Below, piece after piece: positions 18,387 to 26,249 of a DNA stretch of 64,000 nt; position 1 is the first letter of the stretch, and each line of letters opens with the position of its first letter. The position numbers and the translations under genes were made by a program. Below the pieces are notes generated by a model. The model did not search any database. It worked only from the letters and a program-made list of their open reading frames with translations, and had not been told where the DNA came from. Location of the stretch: positions 3,512,001-3,576,000 of the forward strand of contig NC_019793.1 of assembly GCF_000317835.1 (NCBI RefSeq). Direction: 5' to 3'. Source of the stretch: Deinococcus peraridilitoris DSM 19664. GTDB taxonomy: Bacteria; Deinococcota; Deinococci; Deinococcales; Deinococcaceae.

Positions 18387-19280
18387 ATGGGCATTCCCGA
18401 TCAACGAACAGCAGACGCCCACCCTATCTGGTCCGCGCAGGACGCCGCGCCCCCGACATCCACGGTGGTGGCCTTTCAGGGGGTGCCGGGTGCCTATGGT
18501 GAACGCGCCGCGCAATTGGCCAGCGAGCACGCCCAGCCACGCGGTTACCCCACGTTTCACGAGGTGTTCGCGGCAGTCACCGGGGGTCAGGCTGACCTGG
18601 GCGTCGTGCCAGTCGAAAACAGCCTGGCCGGCAGCGTGCACCAGAACGTCGATCTGCTGCTCGAAACCGATTTGCACGTCGTGCGCGAAATCATCGTAAG
18701 GGTCAAGCACCACCTGCTGGCACTGCCGGGCGTCAAGCTCGAAGATGTGCGTCGGGTCGCCTCGCATCCACAGGCCCTGGCGCAGTGTGACGGCTTTCTC
18801 GCCCGGCACCACCTGCTGCCCGTCGCCGCCTATGACACGGCCGGCGCGGCCGAGAATCTGCTGGGCAGCGGCGCACGGGATGAGGCCGTAATCGCTTCAC
18901 GGCGCGCCGGAGAACTGTACGGCCTCGACGTGCTCGCTCAAGGCATCGAGGACGAGGATTTCAACTACACGCGCTTTCTGGTGCTTTCGCGCACGGAACC
19001 ACCGCGCGAGGACGTGCCGTACAAGACTTCACTGGTCTTCGCGGTGCGGCACACACCGGGGTTTCTGGTCGAGACGCTCAGTGAACTGCGCGGGCTCAAC
19101 ATGAGCAAAATTGAGTCCCGTCCTCGCCGTGACCGGGCGTGGAGTTACCTGATCTACGTCGACTTCGAAGGCGACGCCCGTGACCCTGCCATTGCCAAGT
19201 CACTGGTCGGGGTGTTGCACCGCGCGAGCTTCGTCAAGATCATCGGTTCTTACCCACGCGCGCTTGAACCGAGCGAATAA
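18387..19280 (+). CDS. pheA: Prephenate dehydratase
   Basis: Makes phenylpyruvate in phenylalanine synthesis. 297 residues from ATG 18387. The catalytic domain has the usual [13 protein letters not shown] opening, [12 protein letters not shown], and TRFLVLSR. The C-terminal ACT domain carries the Phe-regulatory ESRP motif ([11 protein letters not shown]). No chorismate mutase domain. TAGGCT lies ten bases before the ATG. It was originally convergent with the dehydrogenase gene now displaced to 26 kb by the inserted element. Confidence 0.95.
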   Translation: MGIPDQRTADAHPIWSAQDAAPPTSTVVAFQGVPGAYGERAAQLASEHAQPRGYPTFHEVFAAVTGGQADLGVVPVENSLAGSVHQNVDLLLETDLHVVREIIVRVKHHLLALPGVKLEDVRRVASHPQALAQCDGFLARHHLLPVAAYDTAGAAENLLGSGARDEAVIASRRAGELYGLDVLAQGIEDEDFNYTRFLVLSRTEPPREDVPYKTSLVFAVRHTPGFLVETLSELRGLNMSKIESRPRRDRAWSYLIYVDFEGDARDPAIAKSLVGVLHRASFVKIIGSYPRALEPSE

Positions 19281-19352
19281 AGGTCGCCCGCCCAAACAAT
19301 CCTCGCCAGGCCGCACTGTGACGCAGATGACGTTCCCTAGATCAGACTGGCT

Positions 19353-19369
19353 TTCCGGCCATCATGAAG
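19353..19369 (+). repeat. Left attachment-site repeat (attL)
   Basis: 17-bp exact copy of 26261-26277. It encodes the ancestral C-terminus of the SDR gene on the minus strand (FMMAG followed by KPV and a stop). Confidence 0.75.
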
Positions 19370-19412
19370 TGAGCCGGTCCTATGTGTAAGCCAGTTTCTC
19401 TGGATGTGTTTA

Positions 19413-19483
19413 AGCAGGTTGAAGGTACTACAGGACGGCATTCCTCCTTTGAGAGAATGCCGTCCTGTACTACCTGGCCTGCT
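19413..19483. repeat. Long imperfect palindrome inside the element
   Basis: Arms of about 21 bp (19423-19443 and 19455-19475) pair with one mismatch around an 11-base loop. An outer AGCAGG/CCTGCT pair (19413-19418, 19478-19483) extends the stem. No U-run follows. It could be a structured RNA, a miniature transposable element, or a transfer/replication site of the element. Confidence 0.5.
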
Positions 19484-19791
19484 GCCTTGTCGGCCAATAT
19501 GGGACAGTAGGCAGTTGCGTGGAACCATGCCGTCCCCCGATAGAGGGGGAAGCGAATGAGGCCAGTGACTGATCAGATGTTCGGAGTGAAACCACTCACC
19601 ATTGCCGGGTACCCAATGCGGAGGAGGTGACTGTGGACACGTTTGTGTTCATCGTGCGGCACGCACACTGTCATACCCGCTCCGCACTTGAAGCAAGGGT
19701 GTGGATTCTCTCGTGTGCGAAGAGGGCGCTGCTCATAGGCGTACCCTGTCTGCGCGTAACTTGGGGTTGGGTCGATTTTGCGTAGGTGAAG

Positions 19792-20718
19792 TTAAGCGGC
19801 TTGAGCATGGCGGTCAGCCTGGTGTGGTGTCAAGTAGCCAAGGCCAAGGGTCGAATGACGGCGCTGGCGGTTGTAGAAGACTTCCAGGTACGAGAAGATG
19901 GCGGCCCTGGCTGCTTCTCGTGACTCAAACGGCTCACTATCTAGCAGCTCTCGCTTGAGGGTGGCGAAAAAACTCTCTACGCAGGCATTGTCCCAGCAAT
20001 TTCCCTGCCGACTCATGCTGGCTTGCGCTCCGATCTGCTGGAGTTCAGCCTGGAAGAGCCCACTGGCGTACTGACTTCCCCTGTCGCTGTGATGAATCAG
20101 CCCTGGAGGCGGTGACCGGCGCTGGACAGCCATCTGCAAGGCCGCCACCGGTAGCTCGGCAGGCATACGGTCGCTCATCGACCACCCCACGATCAACCTG
20201 GAGTACAAGTCCAGCACGACTGCCAGGTACAACCAGCCTTCCTTGGTGGGAATGTAGGTGATGTCTCCAGCCCAGACCTGGTTAGGCTGCTGAGGTTGGA
20301 AGTCGCGTTGCAGTAGATTCTCTGCCACAGCCAGTTCGTGATTGCTGTCGGTGGTGACGACATGCTTGCGCTTGCCTTTGGCCCTCAGACCAGCCGTCCG
20401 CATCAGACGAGCTACGCGCTTCTTGCTGCACTTCAGGCCCTCCTGTGCGAGTTCGATGTGCAGGCGGGGAGCACCGTAGCGGCCCTTGTACTGCTCGTGC
20501 AGTGCTTTGATCCGCAAAGAGAGAGCTGCGTCGTGGAACTGGTGTTGCGAGATTGGCCTTCCTCGCCAGGTGTAGTATCCGCTGATCGCCACCCCGAGCA
20601 TTCGGCACAAGATGTCCAGGCGGAACTCGTGTCGGTTGTCGTGGATGAACGCGAAGATCAGCGACTTTCTTTGGCAAAGAAGCGGGCAGGCGTCCTCATG
20701 GGCGTCCGTTCTGCCCAA
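19792..20718 (-). CDS. IS3 family transposase, orfB (DDE integrase core)
   Basis: 308 residues as an open frame. An HTH_21 region (about 45-100, GRYGAPRLHIEL) precedes an rve-type core with the DDE residues: Asp in WAGDITYI, Asp in HHSDRGSQY and Glu in NACVESFFATLKREL. There is no convincing start codon of its own; in this family it is made as a fusion with orfA by -1 frameshifting. The junction with orfA appears altered by an extra 41 bases (20682-20722), so the fusion may no longer form. Confidence 0.9.
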   Translation of the reverse strand: MGRTDAHEDACPLLCQRKSLIFAFIHDNRHEFRLDILCRMLGVAISGYYTWRGRPISQHQFHDAALSLRIKALHEQYKGRYGAPRLHIELAQEGLKCSKKRVARLMRTAGLRAKGKRKHVVTTDSNHELAVAENLLQRDFQPQQPNQVWAGDITYIPTKEGWLYLAVVLDLYSRLIVGWSMSDRMPAELPVAALQMAVQRRSPPPGLIHHSDRGSQYASGLFQAELQQIGAQASMSRQGNCWDNACVESFFATLKRELLDSEPFESREAARAAIFSYLEVFYNRQRRHSTLGLGYLTPHQADRHAQAA

Positions 20719-20992
20719 GACAGGCAGCCGCCTTTTTTAATATTTCCCGTTCTTGCCGCAGGATTTCGTTTTCCTGTCGGAGCCGCTTGATCTCTTGCTG
20801 CTCCGGCGTGAGGTGCTGACGGCCCTGCCCAGGAAAGGCTTGCATGCCCTGCTGGGCCGCTTTGATCCATTTTCGCAGTACGGAGTCGCTGATCCCCAGG
20901 TCTCGGGCTGTGCCCGCGACGTTGCCGGTGGACTCGGCCAGGTTGACGGCATCTCGTTTGAATTCGGCGGTGTACACTTTGCGATTCGTCAT
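20696..20992 (-). CDS. IS3 family transposase, orfA (helix-turn-helix)
   Basis: 98 residues from ATG 20992: a Tnp_1 helix-turn-helix (YTAEFKRDAV, ARDLGISDSVLRKWIK) and a leucine-zipper segment (EIKRLRQENEILRQE). The family normally ends in LKKAxAFFAKExR. Here it ends LKKAAACLGQNGRP, and the FFAKESR coding bases appear 41 bases downstream in another frame, so the C-terminus seems to have been changed by an insertion. Confidence 0.85.
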   Translation of the reverse strand: MTNRKVYTAEFKRDAVNLAESTGNVAGTARDLGISDSVLRKWIKAAQQGMQAFPGQGRQHLTPEQQEIKRLRQENEILRQEREILKKAAACLGQNGRP

Positions 20993-21049
20993 GGTGGTGC
21001 CCCCTATCTTTGGGCTTATTCCCACCTGCGTAAAATCGGGTCAACCTCA

Positions 21050-21146
21050 ACTGGTGCAACCTCACAGGCATGCCAGTCCTCGAAGCGGTCGTAGACGCAA
21101 TTGACGTTCGTCCTGTTGTTCACCAGCGTTCGGGTCGTTGTAGATT
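21050..21146 (+). promoter_or_regulatory. Intergenic stretch with leaderless -10 box of the PAS gene
   Basis: TAGATT at 21141-21146 ends six bases before the ATG at 21153. The rest is the far flank of the IS3 insertion. Confidence 0.5.
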
Positions 21147-21152
21147 GCTGTC

Positions 21153-22268
21153 ATGTCCGCCTTTGAAGTCCTCGCTGAGGCCATGAATGACGGCTTCATC
21201 GCCGTCAACGAGCACTGGCACGTCACGTACCTGAACCGACCTGCCCGCCTGATGCTCCGCAACCCCCAGCTCAGCGACGAACTCACCCTCCAGCACCTCA
21301 TCCCGGCCGATCCCACCACCAACACCTGGCGTGAACTGCACCGCGCCAGCAAACAGAAGATCACCACGGAAGTTGATGTCTTCTTTCCCACGTTCTTCAG
21401 CTGGTTCGAAGTTCGCGCTTTCCCACTCGATGGCGGCCTGGGGTTGATCCTGCGGGACATCACCGACCGGCAGTGGCTGCTCCGCAAAGAAGCTGAACGA
21501 GGCTACCTGCGTAACATCTTCCAGGCCGCCCCAGTCGCGCTGTACCTGACGCGCGGACCGGAGCATGTCTTTGAATACAGCAATGACTTCGCGCGTCAGC
21601 TGATCAACAACCGTGACATCGAAGGACGCGCGCTTCGCGCCGCCTTCCCCGACATCGAAGGTCAAGGCTTTTACGAGCTGTTCGATCAGGTGTACCGCAC
21701 AGGAGAAGTCGTCGAAGTGACAGAGGCACGTGCCCAACTCACCGATCCATATACGGGGACGCCAAAGGAGATCTACATCAACGCCTCGTACATTCCACTG
21801 CGAGGATTCGATGCGCAGATCAGCGGGGTGTTGGGTTTGGTCGTGGATGTCACCCGGTACGTCGAAGCTCGTAAGGAAAGTGAACGCCTGGCTGAAGAGC
21901 ACGCTGCGGTGCTGACGCACCTGCAGGAAGGTGTCATTGTGGCGGACAGCCAGGGACGGCTCATCTTCGTGAATGACGTCGCGGCGGAGTTACACGGCGT
22001 GAAAGTGCTGGATATTACTCCGGAAGCGTACACCGATACGTACAACCTGCTCACAATGGACGGCCAGCCGCACCCTGAGGATGAATTGCCTCTGGTGCGG
22101 GCCTTACGGCAGGGAGAGGTGGTCCGCGACGCACACTGGCAGATTCGGCGTCCAGATGGAGACATCATTCTCGTGTCAGGGGCTGCGAATCCCGTGTTCA
22201 CCTCGGATGGCTTGCAGGCTGGGGCGGTGCTCACGCTACGACAAGTGAATCAAGCAGATCACGCTTGA
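21153..22268 (+). CDS. Triple-PAS sensor protein, probably missing its output domain
   Basis: 371 residues with three consecutive PAS domains (about 1-110, 120-240 and 250-365; endings LILRDITDRQ, LGLVVDVTRYVE, VLTLRQVNQ). A coiled linker EARKESERLAEEHAAVL joins the second and third. There is no kinase, GGDEF or DNA-binding domain. The frame stops within about 30 bases of the IS1-like remnant, so the histidine kinase part that such proteins usually carry has probably been lost. Ligand unknown. It may still act as a free sensor. Confidence 0.8.
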   Translation: MSAFEVLAEAMNDGFIAVNEHWHVTYLNRPARLMLRNPQLSDELTLQHLIPADPTTNTWRELHRASKQKITTEVDVFFPTFFSWFEVRAFPLDGGLGLILRDITDRQWLLRKEAERGYLRNIFQAAPVALYLTRGPEHVFEYSNDFARQLINNRDIEGRALRAAFPDIEGQGFYELFDQVYRTGEVVEVTEARAQLTDPYTGTPKEIYINASYIPLRGFDAQISGVLGLVVDVTRYVEARKESERLAEEHAAVLTHLQEGVIVADSQGRLIFVNDVAAELHGVKVLDITPEAYTDTYNLLTMDGQPHPEDELPLVRALRQGEVVRDAHWQIRRPDGDIILVSGAANPVFTSDGLQAGAVLTLRQVNQADHA

Positions 22269-22299
22269 GCGCAATATCTGCTGGCTAAGGATGGTCGGC

Positions 22300-23262
22300 A
22301 GTGGGGTGGAACTTTGCTCACCTCGGTGGATGGGAAAGCGAAGGAAGTCAGCGACCGACCAGATGTCCGCGCTGATGCCGATAGCCATAGCTGGGGTGCG
22401 CTGCTGGTACTGCTGCCGTCCCTGTGGCTCAGGCAGCTTGACACGTAAGCCGCGCTGCTCGTTGCACCAGTGATACAGCCCATGCACAGCTGGCTCAGCG
22501 CACGACGCATCAGGGATGTACGGGCAAAGGCCAGGCTCTTCCTGGCCTCAAAGGCATTCATCCTTGTGGACGTGCCGTTCAGCCGCTCCACCGCTGAAGT
22601 GTTCGGTGTCTGGTAGCCAAGCTGTTCGACCTCGGCATCCACCCTCGACCAACTGCCATGGGCGATACGTTGCAGTACTTCCACCACCCTCCGCTTGATG
22701 ATCAGCACGTGTGCCAGCGTGCGAGGCACCCGGAAGCGCAGCTTCTTGAAGTGCTCCTGTGATCCTTTACGAGGTGCACGGTACGGAACGCCGAACACCT
22801 CGGGGAACAGTGACTCGTACACCGCCCAGACGTCGGTGAACAGCACCAGGTCATGTGGGTTGGCCAATCGTTGACGGGCTCCCAGCAACAGGCGGCGTCC
22901 AAGATCCTCGTTCCGCTGGCCGAGTTCACTTTGCACCAGGAACTTGCTCCTGGGTTCGATAACGGTGGCTTCCCACATTCCCACAGCTGCTGATCCTTGC
23001 GTTCAAAGAAGCCGTACCGCTCATCGGCCTGCAACGCACTGAGCTGGAGCTCCCTGGCGTGCTGCTCGTGAATGCCCTGGGCGTGGACGCCGGTCAGGAT
23101 GGCCAGGCGACGGACGGTAGGGCGGCTCAGTTTGGTCAACTTGGCGGTGGTCTTCAGGGCATTCCCGGCGCCCAGGTGCTCTACAGCGCTCACCAGATGG
23201 TCCTCGGCAGCACGCGTGTTCCACAGGGGTGTACCTTTGCGTTCGCTGAACTCGGTTCCGCA
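22300..23262 (-). pseudogene. Degenerate IS1-like DDE transposase, N-terminally truncated and frameshifted
   Basis: Three consecutive frames together give a transposase. The first runs from CGTEFSERKGTPLW (about 23262) through ALQADERYGFFERKDQQLWE. A tandem duplication of 8 bp (22970-22977 and 22978-22985) then shifts the frame, and the protein resumes with EATVIEPRSKFLVQ to about 22490. A further shift leads to HGLYHWCNEQRGLRVKLPEPQGR and AMAIGISADIWSVADFLRFP. The N-terminal zinc-binding part is missing, cut at the join with the VOC gene. Family assignment (IS1-like) is from overall pattern; the exact left end was not located. Confidence 0.75.
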
Positions 23263-23570
23263 GGAGCGGGCCGGAGCCAGCGGGCGAGGTCGGGTCGGGT
23301 GGGGAAGGCGATGGCGAGCTGGTACAGGCCGGTGCTATTCCCGGGCGCGATGGGCGCCTGGAGGTTTTGGCGCAGCGTGACGAGCGGGTGGCCGTCGGGC
23401 GTGCTGAGCACGGCGCGGGTTCCTTCACGGGCGAGGAGGCGCAGACCGAGAACCTGCTGGTAGAACCCCACGATGAGGTCGAGATCATGCACAGTCAGGG
23501 CAACTTCGCCAAGGGTGAGCTTCGGGTCGATGCGCGCGGCGGTGTGAGCCTGGGAAGCAGGGTTGGTCAT
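23263..23570 (-). pseudogene. VOC/glyoxalase-family gene truncated by the IS1-like element
   Basis: About the first 100 codons of a VOC dioxygenase or glyoxalase remain (LTLGEVALTVHDLDLIVGFYQQVLGL, a first His/Glu-type half-module). A good GAGGAG precedes ATG 23570. After FPTRPDLARWLR the sequence enters the transposase remnant, so the frame ends in unrelated residues at 23190. It closely parallels the start of the intact VOC gene upstream in the same operon (LGTVTLQINDLGASIAYYTRVIGL, PTRADLARFV), suggesting the two were paralogues. Confidence 0.75.
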
Positions 23571-23621
23571 GGTGCGAACTCCTCGGGAAGGGATCAGCGA
23601 GCGGGATTCAAGGGGTGAGGT

Positions 23622-24044
23622 TTAGCGGGCCTGGATGGGCGCTTTGCGGGTGCGTCCCCAGGCGGCAAAACTGGCGAGTGCGGCCAGGACGAGATTCATC
23701 GGGACCATCATTCCTTCGCCTCGGGTGAGGTAGAACGCGCTGGCGAGGAGCATGACGGCGACGAGGCCGAGGGCAGCGAGCGGCGTGAGATTCGGGCGGA
23801 TGGGGGTGAGGGCGGGCAGGATCAGGCCGAGCGCGCCGGCGACTTCGGCGAGACCGATGAAGCGAACGAGCAGGGCGGGAACTTCAGTGACCCAAGGCAG
23901 CATGCCGGCGAGCTGCGTGATGGGCTGGGCGAGCTTCATCAGGCCGGTCATGAGGAACGCGGCGGCGAGGAGGGCCTGAAGGATCCAGAGGGTGATGTGC
24001 AGGGCTTTGCTGGGACGGGCGGTGGTGCGGGTGGTCGTGGTCAT
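23622..24044 (-). CDS. DoxX family membrane protein
   Basis: 140 residues, four transmembrane helices (about 18-38, 58-80, 84-102, 110-128). The sequence LWILQALLAAAFLMTGLMKL, then RFIGLAEVAGALGLILPAL, is the usual DoxX pattern. AAGGAG lies seven bases before ATG 24044. It sits between two VOC dioxygenase genes under a MarR regulator, like the Bacillus catDE pair where a DoxX protein accompanies a catechol dioxygenase. Likely role: quinone or thiol-stress redox at the membrane. Confidence 0.88.
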   Translation of the reverse strand: MTTTTRTTARPSKALHITLWILQALLAAAFLMTGLMKLAQPITQLAGMLPWVTEVPALLVRFIGLAEVAGALGLILPALTPIRPNLTPLAALGLVAVMLLASAFYLTRGEGMMVPMNLVLAALASFAAWGRTRKAPIQAR

Positions 24045-24099
24045 GGGGTGCTCCTTGAGGGCGTGAGAGTAGCGAGGAGTCGACGGGCGGACGGGAGGT

Positions 24100-25035
24100 T
24101 CAGGCGGTGCGGAGGCGGACGGTGATGCCCCAAGGGTCGTTGGCGAGCAGGCCATCGGGGGTAGGGGTGACGTCGAAGCCTTCGGCCCGGAGGCTGGCCA
24201 CCGTCTGGTCAGTGGTCTTTTGGTCGGGGAGGATCAGTTCCCAGGTCAGGAGGCGCGCGTCGTTCTCGCCGGAGGGAGGGCTGCCGGCGGCCCAGGTGTT
24301 GAGTCCGATGTGGTGGTGGTAGCCGCCGACGCTGAGGAACAGGCCCGAGGGGGCGAGGAACGACCAGGTGATTTTGGGGAAGCCGAGGCCGGCGTGGTAG
24401 AAGCGGGCGGCCTGGTCGAGGTCAACGATGTAGAAGTGCAAGTGGCCAATGGTGGCGCCGGTCGGGAGGCCCGTCCAGGGAGTCGCGGCAGCAGTGGCGA
24501 CGAGGGCGTGGAGGTCGAGGGGGTCGGCGCGGCCGACGATCTCGCCGCCTTCCGTGACCTGCCACTCTTCGCGGGGACGGTCGCAATACACCTCGATGCT
24601 GATGCCATCGGGGTCCATCAGGTAGGTGGCTTCGCTGTAGTGATGGTCGCCACTTCCGACGTGCACGCCGAGGCTGAGGGCGTTGCGGACGAAGCGGGCG
24701 AGGTCGGCGCGAGTGGGGAGCAGCAGCGCGAAGTGGTAAAGGCCGAGCCGACCTCGGTGCGGGGCGTACTTGACGCCGGGCTTCTCGCGGAGTTCGAGAA
24801 GGGTCTGGCTGTCGGAAATGCCGAGGGTGGCGATGCGCTGGCCGTGCTGTTCGCCCTGGGTGTGCAAGGTCAGACCGATGACCCGGGTGTAGTAGGCGAT
24901 GGAGGCGCCGAGGTCGTTGATCTGGAGGGTGACGGTTCCGAGGCCGATGTTCGCGGGGAGGGTGTGGCGCTCGGGCTTGAGGCCGAGGCGGTCGGCGGGC
25001 AGGTCGGGGTAGGGAATGGTTGTGGGGAAGATCAC
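24100..25035 (-). CDS. Two-domain VOC family dioxygenase, CatE-like
   Basis: 311 residues from GTG 25035, supported by AAGGAG five bases upstream; no equally supported upstream start. Two tandem VOC modules: the first opens GTVTLQINDLGASIAYYTRVIG, followed by GLYHFALLLPTRADLA, and the second opens ATIGHLHFYIVDLDQAARFYHAGLGF. Metal ligands are likely His in YHFALL, His in GHLHFY and Glu in ISIEVYCDRP. This arrangement matches thiol-dependent catechol-2,3-dioxygenases. The neighbouring MarR and DoxX genes support a role in catechol or quinone detoxification. Substrate is inference. Confidence 0.88.
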   Translation of the reverse strand: MIFPTTIPYPDLPADRLGLKPERHTLPANIGLGTVTLQINDLGASIAYYTRVIGLTLHTQGEQHGQRIATLGISDSQTLLELREKPGVKYAPHRGRLGLYHFALLLPTRADLARFVRNALSLGVHVGSGDHHYSEATYLMDPDGISIEVYCDRPREEWQVTEGGEIVGRADPLDLHALVATAAATPWTGLPTGATIGHLHFYIVDLDQAARFYHAGLGFPKITWSFLAPSGLFLSVGGYHHHIGLNTWAAGSPPSGENDARLLTWELILPDQKTTDQTVASLRAEGFDVTPTPDGLLANDPWGITVRLRTA

Positions 25036-25062
25036 TGGAACTCCTTGTTGGATGATTGAGTG

Positions 25063-25071
25063 TTGTAACAA
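25063..25071. promoter_or_regulatory. Candidate MarR operator
   Basis: TTGT-A-ACAA, a palindrome around a central base, lies in the 61-bp gap between the MarR gene and the VOC gene, where an operon-internal operator would be expected. Short, so only suggestive. Confidence 0.25.
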
Positions 25072-25096
25072 GTATTTGGTAGCAGAAAAAGTGGAC

Positions 25097-25573
25097 CTAC
25101 ACCTGGGATACCCGCGCGCGGATCAGCGTGAGGGCCTCAATCAGGGAGTGCAGCTGACCAGGCGTGAGGTGCCCGAACTGCGCTTTGTGGAGCTCGGCGA
25201 CCGGTTCGTCCAACGAGTCCACCAGGGCGTGACCCTTCTCCGTGAGGGCGGTTGGAACGCAGCGGCGGTCACTGGAGCTGCGCACGCGGGTGACGAGGCC
25301 CATGTCCTCCATTTTGTCGAGCAGGCGGGTCACATCGGGCATGCGGCTGAGGAGCCGCTCGCGAATTTCGTTGCGGCCCAGCCCGCCATCACCCGCGCCG
25401 CGCAGAATGCGCAGAACGTTGTACTGGGTGGGCGTCAGACCATACTCACGGAGCGACAGCTCACTTTGGTCGGCGAGCAGCTGCGCGGTGCGGTGGAGGT
25501 TGAGCGCCGCTTCCTCTTCCAGGCTGCGGAAGGGGCTATTTTGTTGGATTTCGACACGAAGAGTGGCGCTCAT
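25097..25573 (-). CDS. MarR family transcriptional regulator
   Basis: 158 residues, winged helix-turn-helix (LTPTQYNVLRILRG, RNEIRERLLSRMPDVTRLLDKMEDMGLV, RCVPTALTEKG). ATG 25573 is chosen because the codons upstream of it are the promoter itself: TTGACA and TATTGT with a 17-bp spacer. It is the first gene of a same-strand set with the VOC, DoxX and truncated VOC genes, and most likely represses them until a quinone-like ligand binds, as MhqR does in Bacillus. The spacing GGAGGTC-ATG is too short for a normal Shine-Dalgarno. Confidence 0.9.
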   Translation of the reverse strand: MSATLRVEIQQNSPFRSLEEEAALNLHRTAQLLADQSELSLREYGLTPTQYNVLRILRGAGDGGLGRNEIRERLLSRMPDVTRLLDKMEDMGLVTRVRSSSDRRCVPTALTEKGHALVDSLDEPVAELHKAQFGHLTPGQLHSLIEALTLIRARVSQV

Positions 25574-25580
25574 GACCTCC

Positions 25581-25609
25581 ACAATAGGTGTTTCAACGAT
25601 TAATGTCAA
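25581..25609 (-). promoter_or_regulatory. Promoter of the MarR operon
   Basis: TTGACA (25604-25609), a 17-bp spacer and TATTGT (25581-25586) on the minus strand, seven bases before the ATG. The best -35/-10 match in the window. Confidence 0.7.
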
Positions 25610-25842
25610 GGAGTGAATCCCGGTCTACGAGGGGCAACGTCCCAGACGACACCACGTCTGCAAGGTATCTCGGTCTATAGGCAAGAGGGTCCTGAGAGCA
25701 TGCCATGACGCTGGCGAGGCGTGGAGCAGTAGGTCCTGGAGCGTGTCGAATCCGCAGGTCATCTGCCGACCGTGCGTGAAGGCCGAATAAGTACATACGG
25801 ACCAACACATCCCTTGCTAGAGCAGAAGCGCCACCAGGATGA

Positions 25843-26175
25843 ACGGCGTTCAGCCAGCCTGCCGGGTCGGGTCGATCCCGGTACGTGCTCACTTCGCTAG
25901 GGGGTACTTCCCGGTACGGCGACAAGATCAGGCGCCACATGAAGCCCCTCTGCGAGAAGGCCAGGGTGGATTACATCAAAGCGCACGGGCTTCGGCACAC
26001 GTTCGGCTCGCGGAAGGCAGGTGACGGCAAGTCGGCCACCGAGATCGCAGCTTAGATGGGGCACTCTCGCGCCTCGATCACTCAGGACATCTACATCCAC
26101 CAGGACCGGAGAAGTTACGGGGATGAATCCGAGCTTCAGGCACCGCAAGCCTGCTACGGTCACCCAGAATCGTGA
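25843..26175 (+). pseudogene. Tyrosine recombinase (integrase) C-terminal remnant
   Basis: The frame encodes a phage-type integrase catalytic end: RYVLTSLGGTS, RRHMKPLCEKARV, the HGLRHTF box (His and Arg ligands), then ATEIAA, an in-frame TAG at 26053, MGHSRASITQDIYIHQ with the His and the Tyr nucleophile. The catalytic core N-terminal to this is absent; a TGA lies at 25840. The amber codon replaces what is normally Leu. It ends 85 bp from the right repeat, the usual position of an integrase next to its att site. 25620-25842 holds nothing else I can support. Confidence 0.8.
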
Positions 26176-26249
26176 GGTGGCCGCACAATATGGGCAGCAC
26201 ATGTCCAAACTTTGGGGATGGCCATGCAAAAGGCGCGCCGGGAGCCTCT

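Larger units (their letters stand above)
19762..21049 (-). mobile_element. IS3-family insertion sequence, complete with inverted repeats and 3-bp target duplication
   Basis: 1288 bp. Terminal inverted repeats of about 27 bp (19762-19788 and 21023-21049, six mismatches) begin with TG and end with CA. ACT flanks both sides (19759-19761 and 21050-21052), a 3-bp target duplication. It contains orfA and orfB on the minus strand. An A6G slippery run at 20732-20738 would normally give the orfAB fusion by -1 frameshift. Confidence 0.88.
19633..21094 (+). pseudogene. Small ORF split by the IS3 element
   Basis: A GTG at 19633 is preceded by a very strong GGAGGAGG with five bases spacing. The frame runs 43 codons to the IS3 left edge at 19761. 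Removing the IS and one copy of its ACT target duplication, the frame continues at 21053 for 13 more codons to TAG at 21092. The joined product would be about 57 residues, with four Cys and many Arg/His. No family recognised; it may not be a real gene. Confidence 0.3.

Noticed and set aside
25593..25940. 115-codon open frame on - between the MarR gene and the integrase remnant
   Set aside because: It overlaps both the MarR promoter and the recombinase remnant and resembles no family.
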